Assembly: GCF_026914265.1 (NCBI RefSeq)
Contig: NC_069124.1
Coordinates: forward strand, 88,861,733 to 88,925,732
DNA from: Mya arenaria
Taxonomy: Eukaryota > Mollusca > Bivalvia > Myida > Myidae
Direction of reading: 5' to 3'
DNA: 64,000 bases
The position numbers and the translations under genes are program-made. Below the pieces are notes generated by a model, which was not told where the DNA came from, did not search any database, and saw only the letters and a list, made by a program, of their open reading frames with translations. Position 1 is the first letter of the stretch, and each line of letters opens with the position of its first letter. Shown one piece after another: positions 32,455-46,114 of the stretch.

Positions 32455-33921
32455 TTTTGATGACCAATATGAGTTGTGACCTTGACTTTAGACTCTATGA
32501 CCTCAAAATCTAAAGGGGTCATCTACTGGTCAACCCCTCCTAAATGTCAAGTTTGAGGGTCATGGGTGCAGGCATTGACGAGTTATCACACAGACAAGCC
32601 TTTTGCGTTCAATGTCACTCTTACCTTGACCTTTGACCCCTAAAATCAATAGGGGTCATTTGCTGGCCAGACCCAAATTCCAAGTAAAGTTTGAGGGCCA
32701 TGGGTGCATGCACTGTCGAGTTATCACTCGAACAATCTTTTCCGCAAGATCTTGACCTTTGACCGGATCACCCCTAAAATCAATAGGGGTATTCTACTGG
32801 TCAGGCCCAGTCTCCATGTAATGTTTGATGACTACAGGGGCAGGAATTGTTGAGTAATAACTCGAAAAAGCTGTGTCAACCTTTTCGTGTTAAAGGTAAC
32901 TGTGACTTTGATATTTGACACGATAAACCTTGAAATCAATGGGGGTCATATACTGGTCAGGCCTACCATTCATGTTAAGTTTGAAAATCATAGGTCAAGT
33001 TTGCGTTCAAGGTGACTGTGACCCTGACCCTTTGCCCGATGACCCATAAAATCAATAGGGGTCATCTACCCGTCAGGTTCAACCTCTAAGGCGAGTTTGA
33101 GGGCCATTGGAACAGGCATTGTCGAGTTATCACTCGGAAAACCTTCTTGCATTCAATGTATCCGTGACCTAGACCATTGACCGGATGATCAATAGGGGTA
33201 GTTTACTGGTCAGGCCCAGCCTCAACGGAATGTTTGATGACCATAGGAGCGGGCATTGTTTAGTAATCACTCGGAAAAGCTTTGTCAACCTTTTCATGTT
33301 AAAGGTCACTGTGACCTTGACCTTTGACCAGATCAAACCTGAAATAAGAGTCATCTACTGGTCAGGCCAAACTTTCATATCAAGTTTGATGACCATAGGT
33401 CCTGAAATTGTCAAGTTTGGGTTCCAGGTCACAGTGACATTGACCGATGGAGGAGTTATCTACTCGTCAGGTCCAACCTCCATGTCAAATTAGAGGGCCA
33501 TGGGTGCAGGCATTGTCGAGTAATCACCCGGACAACCTTTTTGCAGTCAATGTCACCGTGACCTTGACATTTAACCCGATGACCCTTAAAATCAATAGGG
33601 GTCATCTACTGGTCAGGCCCAGCCTCAATGTCAAGTCTGATGACCATATATCCAGGCATTGTTGAATTATGATTTGGACAAGCTTTGACAACCTTTTCCT
33701 GATAAAGGTCATTGTGACCTTGACCTTTGACCCGATGAATCCTTAAAGCAAAAGGGGCCATCTTCTGGTCAGGCCCAACCTTTGATGACAATTGGTCCAG
33801 GAATTACCGAGTTGTCATTCGGAAAAGCTTTGGTGTACCGACGGACGGACCGACTGACCGACCAACCGACCGACCGACATGTGCAAAGCAATATACACCC
33901 TCTTTTTCGAAGAAGGGCATA
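32455..33921. repeat. Expanded repeat rich in TGACCTTGACC, about 120-160 bp units
   Basis: About ten degenerate units, each with AAAATCAATAGGGGTCAT, CTACTGGTCAGGCCCA, TTTGA(G/T)G(G/A)CCAT and GTGACCTTGACCTTTGACC. The right end (GACATGTGCAAAGCAATATA, then CTTCGAAGAAGGGCATAA, to 33921) is the reverse complement of the left end of the 5765-6110 element, so this is one element with an internally multiplied body. Consensus IR3 palindromes AGGTCA-n3-TGACCT occur at 33303-33317 and 33706-33720. It lies just upstream of the oxygenase coding exon. Confidence 0.8.
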
Positions 33922-36900
33922 AAGATCGTGACTGATAGCCAATGTACTTATCATATCATGGACATTAATAGTTGTCCGATCAATGCTTACTTGAACATAA
34001 AAAAGCAAAGCAATCGATCTCATCGCAATATACTTTTGCGTTGATGACTCAAAGAGTCAGATAATATCAACGAAATCCAAAGTGCCATGGATCCCAGGCG
34101 CCGCCCCCCCCCCCCCCTTTAAAGCTTTGCATGTGAACATTAAGTATACGTCAATATTAAAGAAAACATGTGCTTTAAATAAAACACAATGCACCATTTA
34201 AATCTATAACTAGCAAACATTTTCTTAGAAAGCCATTTAACATGTAGTCATTTTTTTCGGTTCCGTAGCTCTAACGTAAATTTGAATATGGAAACGACCC
34301 TGACTAGTATGTCAATTAATAGGCATTTCCATGATAAAACGATTAATTATCAAATTGGTAATTACTATGCCTCCTGAAGTACTAAGCTGACTTAAAACAA
34401 GTAAAAAATGTAAACATACCTTGATTTCAAGTGTTCCCGACCAATCCGTGTTATATCCGTGATGTTACAGCCAATCTGTGGTATAGCGCGGTAATAAATA
34501 CATTTGAGCATAAAATACTTGACGGTCAAGGTGCGTTCAATAGATAAAGGTTGTATCGTAACTCGTAAATAGTTTACATAGCTTTGTGAAGTAAGCTTGA
34601 CAAATAATCGAAAATCGTCATGAACTGTTGAGCTGCATCGACAAACGGCATTTGGCTTAAATAAGATGAATGCTAGCTTGAACAACGACATTCATTTTCG
34701 TCGAAAATTGACATTTGACATTCTGAAAATAACAAACGACGTTTGGTTTCGAGCTGGCCCGACAAACGAACCGCAACATTCAAAAAATGAGTGTCGAGCT
34801 GGCTCTACAAACGACATTCGATATTGAATATAGAGCTGGCCCGACAAACGAACCGCAACATTCAAAAAATGAGTGTCGAGCTGGCTCAACAAACGACATT
34901 CGATATTGAATATAGAGCTGGCCTAGTCTAAAATATTAGACGTGTTATACGGGATTCTTCAAATCCCTTACTACGTGAAGGATTTGCCATATCAAAAATC
35001 TAAAAAAATCCGTCAACGTACAATTATTTGGACTAAGAGCTGGCCCGACAATCGAAATCCGACCTAAAAGGAAAGTAAAGTCAAGCTAGCCAGACTATCA
35101 AAATCCGCCCTAAATGAAAATTCAACCTGCTACAATTTGTGTGTATACTCATGTAATACCGGATGGAACGGAAAGTGTAAATATTTCTAAGTTTGTCCCA
35201 GAGTCTTAAGCATGTTGCATATGTAAATTTATAAACAACTGATATTAATCTGTTCATTTTGTCCACGAGTGACATAGGTTGAGGGCAATATTAAGATACA
35301 TCAATACACACAGGGAATAAATGTCATTGTATAAAGAAACTATTAACATAAACTTAAATAACATGTTCAATGCATTTTGTTGGATGCGTTTGTGTTAGCG
35401 GTCACACCCTTGTATTAAATTGAATACGACTCAGTCATGTTTGTGTAGAGTATATGTTACAGGGAAAATGACCATATGCTTTATCTGAGACAGTGCATTG
35501 CTTATGCAACCAAAGTTCCAGATAAGGTTTCATTTGCAATTGAGTATTATCCCATACTTTAGTAATAAGTTGGATATTCCACATATTAAATGAGTATTTC
35601 GAGTGACTGATACTCCATGGCAGCATAGAAAATCTAAAAATATTTGCGAAGGAATTCATGAGCATGCACTATCTTTAGATTTTTTTGGTTAATTTGTTAT
35701 ACAATAACATGACTATACCTACAAAACAAAGCAGGCCGAAAGTCGCTTAACGTTGTAAGCGCTTGAGTAATGGCCATACTTACACCCATAGCAATCTCAA
35801 AGTATGTCTTCACATAAGCTTCCTAGATAATTAACGAACAGAACAGACGTTGTTTGTTTCAACTCAAACACATGACACACACTCGGTAAAGCAGGTCAAC
35901 ATGACCCATGACCATTGCAGAAATATAATGAGTTCGTAAAATGCATGGCCGTCGACATATCAGTAATTAACAAATGAAAATAAATAAATGTATTATTAAG
36001 GTATATGAGTATTGGTAAATTTTGTAACATACATGACGAATTGACATTTGTACGAGTTACATAGTCGGCTGCCCCCTTATTCCGAAAGCTCTATATACAT
36101 GTACATACACAGCAAAGTTTCAAATATGTTCACATTTTTAACAGAAATAGCTCAATTGATTTAAACATACTTGGGTGTCGGCAATAATGTTTAGGACGTA
36201 TCTTTGTCTTAATGCTGAGTACGAGACTCTTACATGTTACATTCAAATTCATCTTCCAAAATAATACACGAGGGACAGGTCCTATTATCAATATCTGTAT
36301 TATTCTATATACCGGTTTCGATACTTTATATATGATACGAAACCCTTTATTTGCTGAGAGCAATTTCTGCATTTTTAAATGTTGAAACATTTTAAATAGA
36401 ACTAAAAATCAAATTGGAAAATATTGTTATAAAACAAAGCCCTTGAGGAATCGCCTTGTCGAGCTTGGAGGCTATGTACTATGTTGTCTGATATTCTTTG
36501 TCTTTTTTTAAATTAAAAAGAATTTAAGGTAATATCAAACACCTAGGGATAACCATACATCATGGAAACCCACTAAAAGTAGAACACATTTCACTTGTTT
36601 AGCCAGTTGTGTTGTGGGGATGACTTTTAATACCTAACATAAGACTGTAAATAATATTTACATACATTATTTATGTGCCGAAGAAAAAATAACCTTGAGC
36701 CAATATTTTATCATGATAATTGTACTTAATGTTAAAAGGCCAAGCATTCCAGAACGGCTAGACTAAAAGCATTATGTGTACTAGTTTTAGAATTACATTT
36801 AGTACATCATAAATTAATTGTGTAAATATTTTCTCTACATGAATTTTTTTGATTGAACCCATATTTCAGAGCCATACAACATAATAGGCTTATTACGTTT

Positions 36901-37190
36901 ATTAAAGAGTTCTTATTTATGTCGGGAGTGATATGCTTACAAATTTACTTTAAATAGTTTGTTTCGCAATTTAAATATTGCCTTCTATGCTTAACCAGCA
37001 GTCTTTGTTACAAAGACCCTGACACTAACAAATAACACTAATGTGGGTTATTTGTAATAGTTACTGAATGGAAAACATGCTTCTTTTTTAAGAAGAGCGA
37101 CAACAAAAGCAATCCAATGCAACGCCGTCATTTCAGCTCCATACATACCTAGCGTCATCAATGCAAACTTAAGTTATTGAGCCGAAACCA
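33922..37190. other. Upstream region without recognised gene; one 82 bp tandem duplicate
   Basis: No coding exon recognised. 34733-34925 holds two copies of an 82 bp unit (GAGCTGGCCCGACAAACGAA, CAACATTCAAAAAATGAGTG) with related single phrases to 35110. 35783-35830 holds one diverged copy of the 65 bp unit that forms the large array at 37.2 kb (TAGCAATCTCAAAGTATGTC, TTCACATAAGCTTCCTA). Noncoding 5' exons of the leftward oxygenase gene may lie here but cannot be placed. Confidence 0.45.
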
Positions 37191-39165
37191 ATTTTTACTT
37201 AAAATAACGGTGACCTCGACCATGACCCTACCTATCGCAGCAATCTCGAGCTACGTCTTCACATTAGCTACCTACACACCTCGACCTTGACCCTACCTAT
37301 CGCAGCAATCTCGAGCTACGTCTTCACATTAGCTACCTACACACCTCGACCTTGACCCTACCTATCACAGCAATCTCGAGCTACGTCTTCACATAAGCTA
37401 CCTACACACCTCGACCTTGACCCTACCTATCACAGCAATCTCGAGCTACGTCTTCACATAAGCTACCTACACACCTCGACCTTGACCCTACCTATCACAG
37501 CAATCTCGAGCTACGTCTTCACATAAGCTACCTACACACCTCGTCCTTGACCCTACCTATCACAGCAATCCCGAGCTACGTCTTCACATAAGCTACCTAC
37601 ACACCTCGACCTTGACCCTACCTATCACAGCAATCTCGAGCTACGTCTTCACAAAAGCTACATACACACCTCGACCTTGACCCTACCTATCACAGCAATC
37701 TCGGGTTACGTCTTCACATAAGCTACCTACACACCTCGACCTTGACCCTACCTATCGCAGCAATCTCGAGCTACGTCCTCACATAAGCTACCTACACACC
37801 TCGACCTTGACCCTACCTATCACAGCAATCTCGAGCTACGTCCTCACATAAGCTACCTACACACCTCGACCTTGACCCTACCTATCACAGCAATCTCGAG
37901 CTACGTCTTCACATAAGCTACCTACACACCTCGGCCATGACCCTACCTATCACAGCAATCTCGGGTTACGTCTTCACATAAGCTACCTACACACCTCGGC
38001 CATGACCCTACCTATCACAGCAATCTCGAGCTACGTCCTCACATAAGCTACCTACACACCTCGACCTTGACCCTACCTATCACAGCAATCTCGAGCTACG
38101 TCCTCACATAAGCTACCTACACATCTCGACCTTGACCCTACCTATCGCAGCAATCTCGGGTTACGTCAAGCTACCTACACACCTCGACCTTGACCCTACC
38201 TATCGCAGCAATCTCGAGCTACGTCCTCACATAAGCTACCTACACACCTCGACCTTGACCCAACCTATCGCAGCAATCTCGAGCTACGTCCTCACATAAG
38301 CTACCTACACACCTCGACCTTGACCCAACCTATCGCAGCAATCTCGAGCTACGTCTTCACATAAGCTACATACACACCTCGACCTTGACCCTACCTATCG
38401 CAGCAATCTCGAGCTACGTCTTCACATAAGCTACCTACACACCTCGACCTTGACCCTACCTATCGCAGCAATCTCGAGCTACGTCTTCACATAAGCTACC
38501 TACACACCTCGACCTTGACCCTACCTATCACAGCAATCTCGGGTTACGTCTTCACATAAGCTACCTACACACCTCGACCTTGACCCTACCTATCGCAGCA
38601 ATCTCGGGTTACGTCTTCACATAAGCTACCTACACACCTCGACCTTGACCCTACCTATCGCAGCAATCTCGAGCTACGTCTTCACATAAGCTACCTACAC
38701 ACCTCGACCTTGACCCAACCTATCGCAGCAATCTCGAGCTACGTCTTCACATAAGCTACCTACACACCTCGACCTTGACCCTACCTATCGCAGCAATCTC
38801 GAGCTACGTCTTCACATAAGCTACCTACACACCTCGACCTTGACCCAACCTATCGCAGCAATCTCGGGTTACGTCTTCACATAAGCTACCTACACACCTC
38901 GACCTTGACCCTACCTATCGCAGCAATCTCGAGCTACGTCTTCACATAAGCTACCTACACACCTCGACCTTGACCCAACCTATCGCAGCAATCTCGGGTT
39001 ACGTCTTCACATAAGCTACCTACACACCTCGACCTTGACCCTACCTATTGCAGCAATCTCGAGCTACGTCTTCACATAAGCTACCTACACACCTCGACCT
39101 TGACCCAACCTATCGCAGCAATCTCGAGCTACGTCTTCACATAAGCTACCTACACACCAAGTTTG
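37191..39165. repeat. Minisatellite, 65 bp unit, about 30 copies
   Basis: Unit ACCTCGACCTTGACCCTACC, TATC(A/G)CAGCAATCTCGAGCT, ACGTCTTCACATAAGCTACC, TACAC. Variants are CTCGGGTTACG for CTCGAGCTACG, CTTCAC/CCTCAC, and TTGACCCAACC. One unit near 38161 lacks about 10 bp. Both edges carry extra text: GAGCCGAAACCAATTTTTAC before and GAGCGGAAACCATTTTTCTA after the array. Confidence 0.97.
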
Positions 39166-40491
39166 ATCATTTCATATAAATGCTAACTACAGTTGTGGAG
39201 CGGAAACCATTTTTCTATATTAGTAACAGTGACATCGACCTTGAACCTACATAACATATGCTAGTCAAGTTTCAATATCCGTACGCCAATCTAACAGTTA
39301 CCTGTTTTTCTCTGTGATCTAGCTGTCTCGATGTCAACTGTATTGTTATGGGCAAGCATTCTTCTCGTAGTGGCATGTTGCGTTGTGCGGTTACCCCCCT
39401 TGTTGTTGCAACAATCACAAAATTTTCAAGGGCATTTTAGGTTCCTCACAGAGTAGCTTTCTAGTTTAAACTGATGTGTCAATAATTGGTAAAACAATCT
39501 GTTTTCTCTCAATACGTATTCTGTCGACATACTTTATTAATATATGTTTTTCGGTTTGATTATAACTAGATATCTAGAATATGCAGATTGTGTGTATTTT
39601 ACACATTGGGCCTTTCTACCTTTCATTAAATTCCTATGAATTGTTTTAAGATGGTGTTTTCCGTATGTAGTATTATCTTTGTACTATTCCATCTTGGCAT
39701 CTTGGCAAGTTTCACCGAGGTCAGTAGTTACGAGGTGTGGTGGTGAAGGTAACGTTGGCTAGTGGTGGGATAACGCTACATCGTGGTGGGATAACGCTAC
39801 AACGTGGTGGTAAACACGACAAGAGGTCTATTGAAATGTTTCTTTTCAAGGATATGTGCAAGATGATCTCCTATTAATATTCAGTACATGTTTATAGTTG
39901 GTTTCCTCTACAATGACGCCATTTCCCCAAACATTCGGGAAAAACATGACATTTTATGTGAAAAGTATGAGCCGAGAGCTTTAAATAAACGTTAAAAACA
40001 GTGAAAGACACAACAATAACATGGCATGACATCTTATATCCGATCATTGAAACATATGTTTTGAGGGGTTGACATTGTTGGCACACATATGCCAATAATT
40101 GCAAACTTAATCAAAGTTCTGTAAGTACTACAGGGAACTGTTGGCCAGATGTTGCAAAGGGATATTGAAATATGTCCTTTGTATGAAAAATAGTTTCAGA
40201 TCTTATGAAATGTTTCATTATATAAGCAGATCCATAACGTGTGATAATTGTGCGAAATGTCCAAACATTATTGTTGTGATTGGTACGAAACGTCTATAAT
40301 ATCTCTGTGTAATCAAGTTTCATGGTAAGAAACGTCCCGATTTCAAGTTTTATTTTGTTACGAGTAGTTTATACGAACCTTTTAATCGAACATACGTAAA
40401 TGACACACATTCTCAAATCTCTCTCTCTCTCTCTCTCTCTCAATCTCTCTCTCAATCTCTCTCTCAATCTCTCTCTCTCTCTCTCTCTCTC

Positions 40492-40549
<58 letters not shown>

Positions 40550-40567
40550 AATATCTATCTCTCTAAA

Positions 40568-40598
<31 letters not shown>

Positions 40599-40673
40599 AA
40601 ATATCTCTCTCTAAATCTCTCTCTAAATCTCTCTCTCTCTCTAAATCTCTCTCTCAATCTATCTCTCTCTCAA

Positions 40674-40748
<75 letters not shown>

Positions 40749-41486
40749 CTCTCTCTCTCTCTCAATCTCTCTCTCTCAATCTCTCTCTCATTCTCTCTCT
40801 CTCAATCACTCTCTCAATCTCTCTCTCTCTCAATCTCTCTCTCAATCTCTCTCTCTCAAGTTCAATCATAACCTTGAACAAACTGTGTTGGGCCAGGGTC
40901 AGTGAAACAGTACAGGGTCAAGGGAATTTTCCGACCTTTGGTGTTCGCTCCATATCTACACATGAAGAGCATTGGTGGTCGCATGTAAACAGTTCAACTC
41001 ATCACGTGGAAATTAAGAAAGCTTGTTGGAAGCGGTCGAAGCTTGCTGTTATTTCTGTGTTTTATGGCGGTTTGGTAACGTTGCATAATTGATAACATAT
41101 TTATTTTTATTTTTGTTAAAATGATTTTTGGTAAATGGATGCCTAAACTCGCAGGGAAACATTGAATACCAAATACACACGTTTTATATTTTATTAAATT
41201 CACTAGATCCTGATAATGCATTTGCACTTGAGACTTTTGAGCGAAACATGTCATGTATATTGTGCTCAGAATAAATGCATTTAAAATAATATTAACGGCC
41301 CATATAAAACTGGGAAGATCATGTGGAAATATCGGATTGTATTGAGATAAATCTCTCAGTCTATTACACACGAATTATTATAATATATGTACAAATTTTA
41401 TACTGGTACTACTAATCAGCATTCAGTTTTTTCCATGTACGTTTTGCTTTTAGGTACATGTACGTTTGTACGTATACATTAGCCGG
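39166..41486. other. Intergenic / 3' side of the stress-protein gene
   Basis: No gene recognised from 39300 to 40410 or from 40870 to 41486. TTATTTTTATTTTT near 41101 gives possible poly(A) signals for the leftward stress-protein gene. The phrase GTGGTGGGATAACGCTACA is duplicated at 39762 and 39782. Confidence 0.4.
40418..40858. repeat. CT-rich microsatellite with AATCT interruptions
   Basis: (CT)n broken at irregular intervals by AATCT, TTTCT and TATCT. The Arg-Glu-rich and Leu-Ser-rich frames across it are trivial translations. Confidence 0.98.
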
Positions 41487-44400
41487 CTATTTCTTGTCTT
41501 CGCTCTCGCTCTTCTTGTGGTGGCGGTGGAACGGGTTGTGCAGATGGAAGCCGTGCTTCTCTAAGTGGTCCTTGTGCCGCGCCACCATCACGGGAACCTT
41601 CGCATGGTGCACGATAAAGTCTGTCACACTTCCGGTCAGTGTCCGCCGTACGGCGCCCTTGCCCCGGCATCCGACCACGATGTAGTCAACGTGTTTGTCG
41701 TGCGCCAGGCTGCAGATGGCCGGTCCCGGTTCACCGTGGATCGCTTCCGTGTGGCCGTTAATCTGTAGCAGCCGCGGTGTTATCAATGTGTGTTTTTATA
41801 TATAAAAACAGTACTGCATATAAAACAATAACGAATGCCCATGCATTCAGTAAAGGGAACATAACTGTGTAGGTTACCAGTACTTCCTGTATGGCATCTC
41901 TGGAAGTTCAATGACTGTTAACATTTAACAAGAGAACCGCAAGCGGGTGCCATCGCTAGTTGACCATGGGAATGACTCAATACCAATTTTAGCCAGAGTG
42001 ACGAGACTTACTAAACGTAGGTGCAATTACAGTGCTAACATATATACCACTACAACAAAGGAAACTTTAGGGATATGTTATGCATACCAAGTCTTAGGTT
42101 ATGTGTAGAAGTCTCAGTTTCAACGCTTTGGAAGTTACGGCAAAAAATAAACTTTCGCACGACGCCAAATGCCACGACAATGCCGCTGCCTCCACTTATA
42201 TGTTCAAGGATCATATTTCAGATTAATAATTTTCTTTTTATTTGGGTACACGTTTGTTCTCTTAAGCATTACATCTGGGGTGAGGCGTTACCTTGAGCTC
42301 CTCTATGCGCCTGGAAAGCGCCTCGACTAGGGCGGTCGTCTTCTGCTCCTCGCTCTCGATCTCCTCGGTGGCCATTGAGGAGGGGTCGCCCGTCATCATG
42401 GCAACCGCTGGAACGAGAATTGGTACTTATTCCTGATATTTATTTTTAAAGAAATAAATATATGCAAAATAAAGGATGACGTCAATTCAATTATTTTAGT
42501 GTGACTTTCAAATTATGTTTTAGCTTTAACCTAAGCTATGTGTTAATCATCGAAGTTTAATTTATGCACGTACATGTAAAAAGGAATATCGATAACAGTG
42601 ATGTGGCAACATATGGTGATAATTCCTGTCACCTGGAAACGAAAACTGGCAAGATCTATCACTAAAAACCCAGTGCAGTTCAACCTGTATGTGCCTTATC
42701 AAGTATTCATAAATTAATTTATGGCAACACTACACTTTATCACGCCGTGCATATATATCAATTATTCTTATGTAAATAATATAATAGTTTGACTGCAGTG
42801 TCACCCATATTCAGGTTTTGCAGGTAACACTCTTATCACACAGTAAGTACCACAGCATGATTCTGATACCTTAAGTTGGCAAGTGAAGCACCGAGCTCGA
42901 TTATGATCCCTTACTTTGGCAAGTGACGCACCTGCGCTCGATTCTGATCCCTTACTTTGGCAGGTGACGCACCTAAGCTCGATTTTGATCCCTTACTTTG
43001 GCAGGTGACGCACCTGAGCTCGATTCTGATCGCTTACTTTGGCAGGTGACTCACCTGAGCTCGATCCTGATCCCTTTATTTGCCAAGTGAAACACCTGAG
43101 CTCGATTCTGATCCCTTACTTTGGCAAGTGACGCACCTGAGCTCGATTCTGATCCCTTACTTTGGCAGGTGACGCACCTGAGCTCGATTTAGATCTCTTA
43201 TTTTGGCAGGTGACGCACCTGAGCTCGATTCTGATCCCTTAATTCGCCAAGTGAAGCACCTGAGCTCGATTCTGATCCCTTATTTGGGCAGGTGACGCAC
43301 CTGAGCTCGATTCTGATCCCTTTATTTGCCAAGTGAAGCACATGAGCTCGATTCTGATCCCTTATTTGGGCAAGTGACGCACCTGAGCTCGATTCTGATC
43401 CCTTTATTTGCCAAGTGAAGCACCTGAGCTCGATTCTGATCCCTTTATTCGCCAAGTGAAGCACCTGACCTCTATTCTGATCCCTTTATTTGCCAAATGA
43501 AGCACCTGAACTCGATTCTGACCCTTATTTTGGCAGGTGACGCACCTGAGCTCGATTCTGATACCTCATTTTGGAAAGTGACGCACCTGAGCCCGATCCT
43601 GATACCTTTAATTGCCAAGTGAAGCACCTGAGCTCGATTCCGATCCCTTACTTTGGCAGGTGACGCACCTGAGCTCGATTCTGATACCTTACTTTGGCAG
43701 GTGACGCACCTCAGCTCGATTCTGATCCCTAACTTTGGCAGGTGACGCACCTCAGCTCGATTCCGATCCCTTACTTTGGCAAGTGACACACATGAGCTTG
43801 ATTCTGATACCTTACTTTGGCAGGTGACGCACATGAGCTCGATTCTGATACCTTACTTTGGCAAGTGACGCACCTGAGCTCGATTCTGATCCCTTACTTT
43901 GGCAGGTGACGCACCTGAGCTCGATTTAGATCTCTTATTTTGGCAGGTGACGCACCTGAGCTCGATTCTGATCCCTTAATTCGCCAAGTGAAGCACCTGA
44001 GCTCGATTCTGATCCCTTATTTGGGCAGGTGACGCACCTGAGCTCGATTCTGATCCCTTTATTTGCCAAGTGAAGCACATGAGCTCGATTCTGATCCCTT
44101 ATTTGGGCAAGTGACGCACCTGAGCTCGATTCTGATCCCTTTATTTGCCAAGTGAAGCACCTGAGCTCGATTCTGATCCCTTTATTCGCCAAGTGAAGCA
44201 CCTGACCTCTATTCTGATCCCTTTATTTGCCAAATGAAGCACCTGAACTCGATTCTGACCCTTATTTTGGCAGGTGACGCACCTGAGCTCGATTCTGATA
44301 CCTCATTTTGGAAAGTGACGCACCTGAGCCCGATCCTGATACCTTTAATTGCCAAGTGAAGCACCTGAGCTCGATTCCGATCCCTTACTTTGGCAGGTGA

Positions 44401-44863
44401 CGCACCTGAGCTCGATTCTGATACCTTACTTTGGCAGGTGACGCACCTCAGCTCGATTCTGATCCCTAACTTTGGCAGGTGACGCACCTCAGCTCGATTC
44501 CGATCCCTTACTTTGGCAAGTGACACACATGAGCTTGATTCTGATACCTTACTTTGGCAGGTGACGCACATGAGCTCGATTCTGATACCTTACTTTGGCA
44601 GGTGACGCACCTGAGCTCGATTCTGATACCTTAATTTGACAGGTGACGCACCTGAGCTCAATTCTAAACATCACTTACTTTTACATGTGATACACCAAAG
44701 CACTATTCTGATCATTTACGTTGCCAGGTGTCTCATCTGAGTTAAATTCTTAGCATCACTTACCTTTACAGATGACGCATCTGAGCATGATTCTGATCAC
44801 ATTCTTTGGCAGGTGACCTAACATACTTAGTAGTTTAACATTGTTGGCTCCTTGACATGCTGC

Positions 44864-44918
<55 letters not shown>

Positions 44919-46114
44919 GCTGCTGCTGCCTTATAGTTTACAAAATTCCCAAATGATGTGATTTGTGAATGTTGTTGTCGTTGGCGCATGAGCTCGATGG
45001 TTGGTTACACAGTTTGCATACACACCTGTTACATGAGGTACTGGGCCTGGGTCGGTATTATTTGGGCTCGTTCGTGGTTCATTGTGTACACATGCACAGG
45101 GGTAAGCAAGGCTCACAAACTAATATTGCCGAGTACGTACCGGGGTATGTGATAGATTTGAGCTCGGTGCAGTGGACCATGATGACCTCGTTGTCAGGCT
45201 TGTGGATTTGGTCCATGTAAACTGAAACAACAGAACGATCATGAAAACAATACTAATTTAAATGGTGTTAAATGTGGCAGAGAAAATGACTACTTGAAAA
45301 CGAACTTATGTGTTGTCACAATGGAGCGAGGCTGTGATCACATCTCAACTATCTAACAATGCATAACAGGCTTGACCGGAAAATAAAACATGTGCAATGA
45401 ATAAGGCGGTACTTTATACAGTTAATGACATCATTATCGAATACATGAAGTTCGAGTTTTACGAGATGATGCAGCTGGACGAATGGAAATGCAATGACGA
45501 ATAATTATTGAGATTCATATTTGATTGTTCTGCCTGTAAAGCATTTGCTTGCCTGTTTATAAACCTAAATTATAATAAAGGTCCCATAAAGTTCAGCCTT
45601 CATCATGTAAAGGCCACCATAAAGACAAATATCAGCGAACACTATCTAGAATAGAATGATTATAATGATAACTATTTGAAGTATTTAAAACTATAAACAT
45701 ACACATGCTTGTCTTCAAAACATTGTAATGTTTGATAGTCAAAGACAAAGTACATTTATAGCAATATTTAATATCGATTAAAAGATAGTTGGTTTATGCA
45801 GTATAAAGTAATCAACAATAAAACAATCTCTTGCCGACTAAATCTCTCAACCCATTCATAAATGCCTATATCGTATATAAATAGATGTTAGTTTTCAAAT
45901 GTTAAAACCCAATATTTTGCCGAATCCGAATAGTTCCGAACGTTTAATACTGTACGAACTGCCAATACCTGGCTGTTGACGGTAAACAAAATAACAGAAG
46001 TCACGTACACTGGAGCGCGAAGTCGGAGTACTCGCTGCCGTCGACGGCCACCAGCACGCGGTCCCCCGCCTTGAGCGTCTGCGGCTCCCGGGGATCATCC
46101 TTCACCTCCTCCAT
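41487..46114 (-). CDS. Universal stress protein (UspA family)
   Basis: Four exons join in phase to 192 residues: 46114-46009, 45221-45141, 42407-42292, 41762-41487 (TAG), all GT-AG. The fold starts with RVLVAVDGSEYSDFAL (first strand and loop with Asp25) and ends with the ATP-binding pattern G-x2-G-x9-G-S (G132, G135, G145, S146: GCRGKGAVRRTLTGSVTDF) and VPVMVA. The centre (about residues 68-100) is acidic and longer than in bacterial UspA. The His/Lys-rich tail (HNPFHRHHKKSESEDKK) is unusual and could bind metal, which is inference. Family members bind ATP and act in stress tolerance; they are multiplied in molluscs. The start at 46114 is the only ATG before the first strand. Intron 2 (42408-45140) is filled by a 41/42 bp minisatellite and a CTG/ATG microsatellite. 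Confidence 0.93.
42860..44680. repeat. Minisatellite, 41/42 bp unit, about 44 copies, in USP intron 2
   Basis: Unit GTGACGCACCTGAGCTCGAT, TCTGATCCCTTACTTTGGCAG (+ strand) alternating with a variant ending TTTATTTGCCAAGTGAAGC. Each unit carries E-box cores CAGGTG and CACCTG. On the gene's sense strand the unit reads CTCAG|GTGCGT, close to a 5' splice-site consensus. Outer units are diverged, inner ones are uniform. Confidence 0.96.
43113..44599. repeat. Tandem 737 bp duplication inside the 41/42 bp array
   Basis: Text at 43113-43862 recurs at 43850-44599 with offset 737 bp. Rare variant units (CTGACCTCTATTCTGA, GATTTAGATCTCTTATTTTG, CCTGAGCCCGATCCTGATAC) occur once in each copy in the same order, and the long minus-strand frames in the two copies translate identically. 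The copies look identical over almost their whole length. Confidence 0.9.
44859..44937. repeat. Trinucleotide repeat (CTG)n(ATG)n
   Basis: About nine CTG, then about ten ATG/GATs, then AAG and CTG again. In USP intron 2. The poly-Ser/Ala frame on the minus strand is a trivial translation. Confidence 0.95.

Noticed and set aside
40369-40657. Arg-Glu-rich and Leu-Ser-rich frames
   Set aside because: Direct translation of a CT microsatellite.
44756-44989. Poly-Ser/Ala frame
   Set aside because: Translation of the CTG/ATG microsatellite within an intron.
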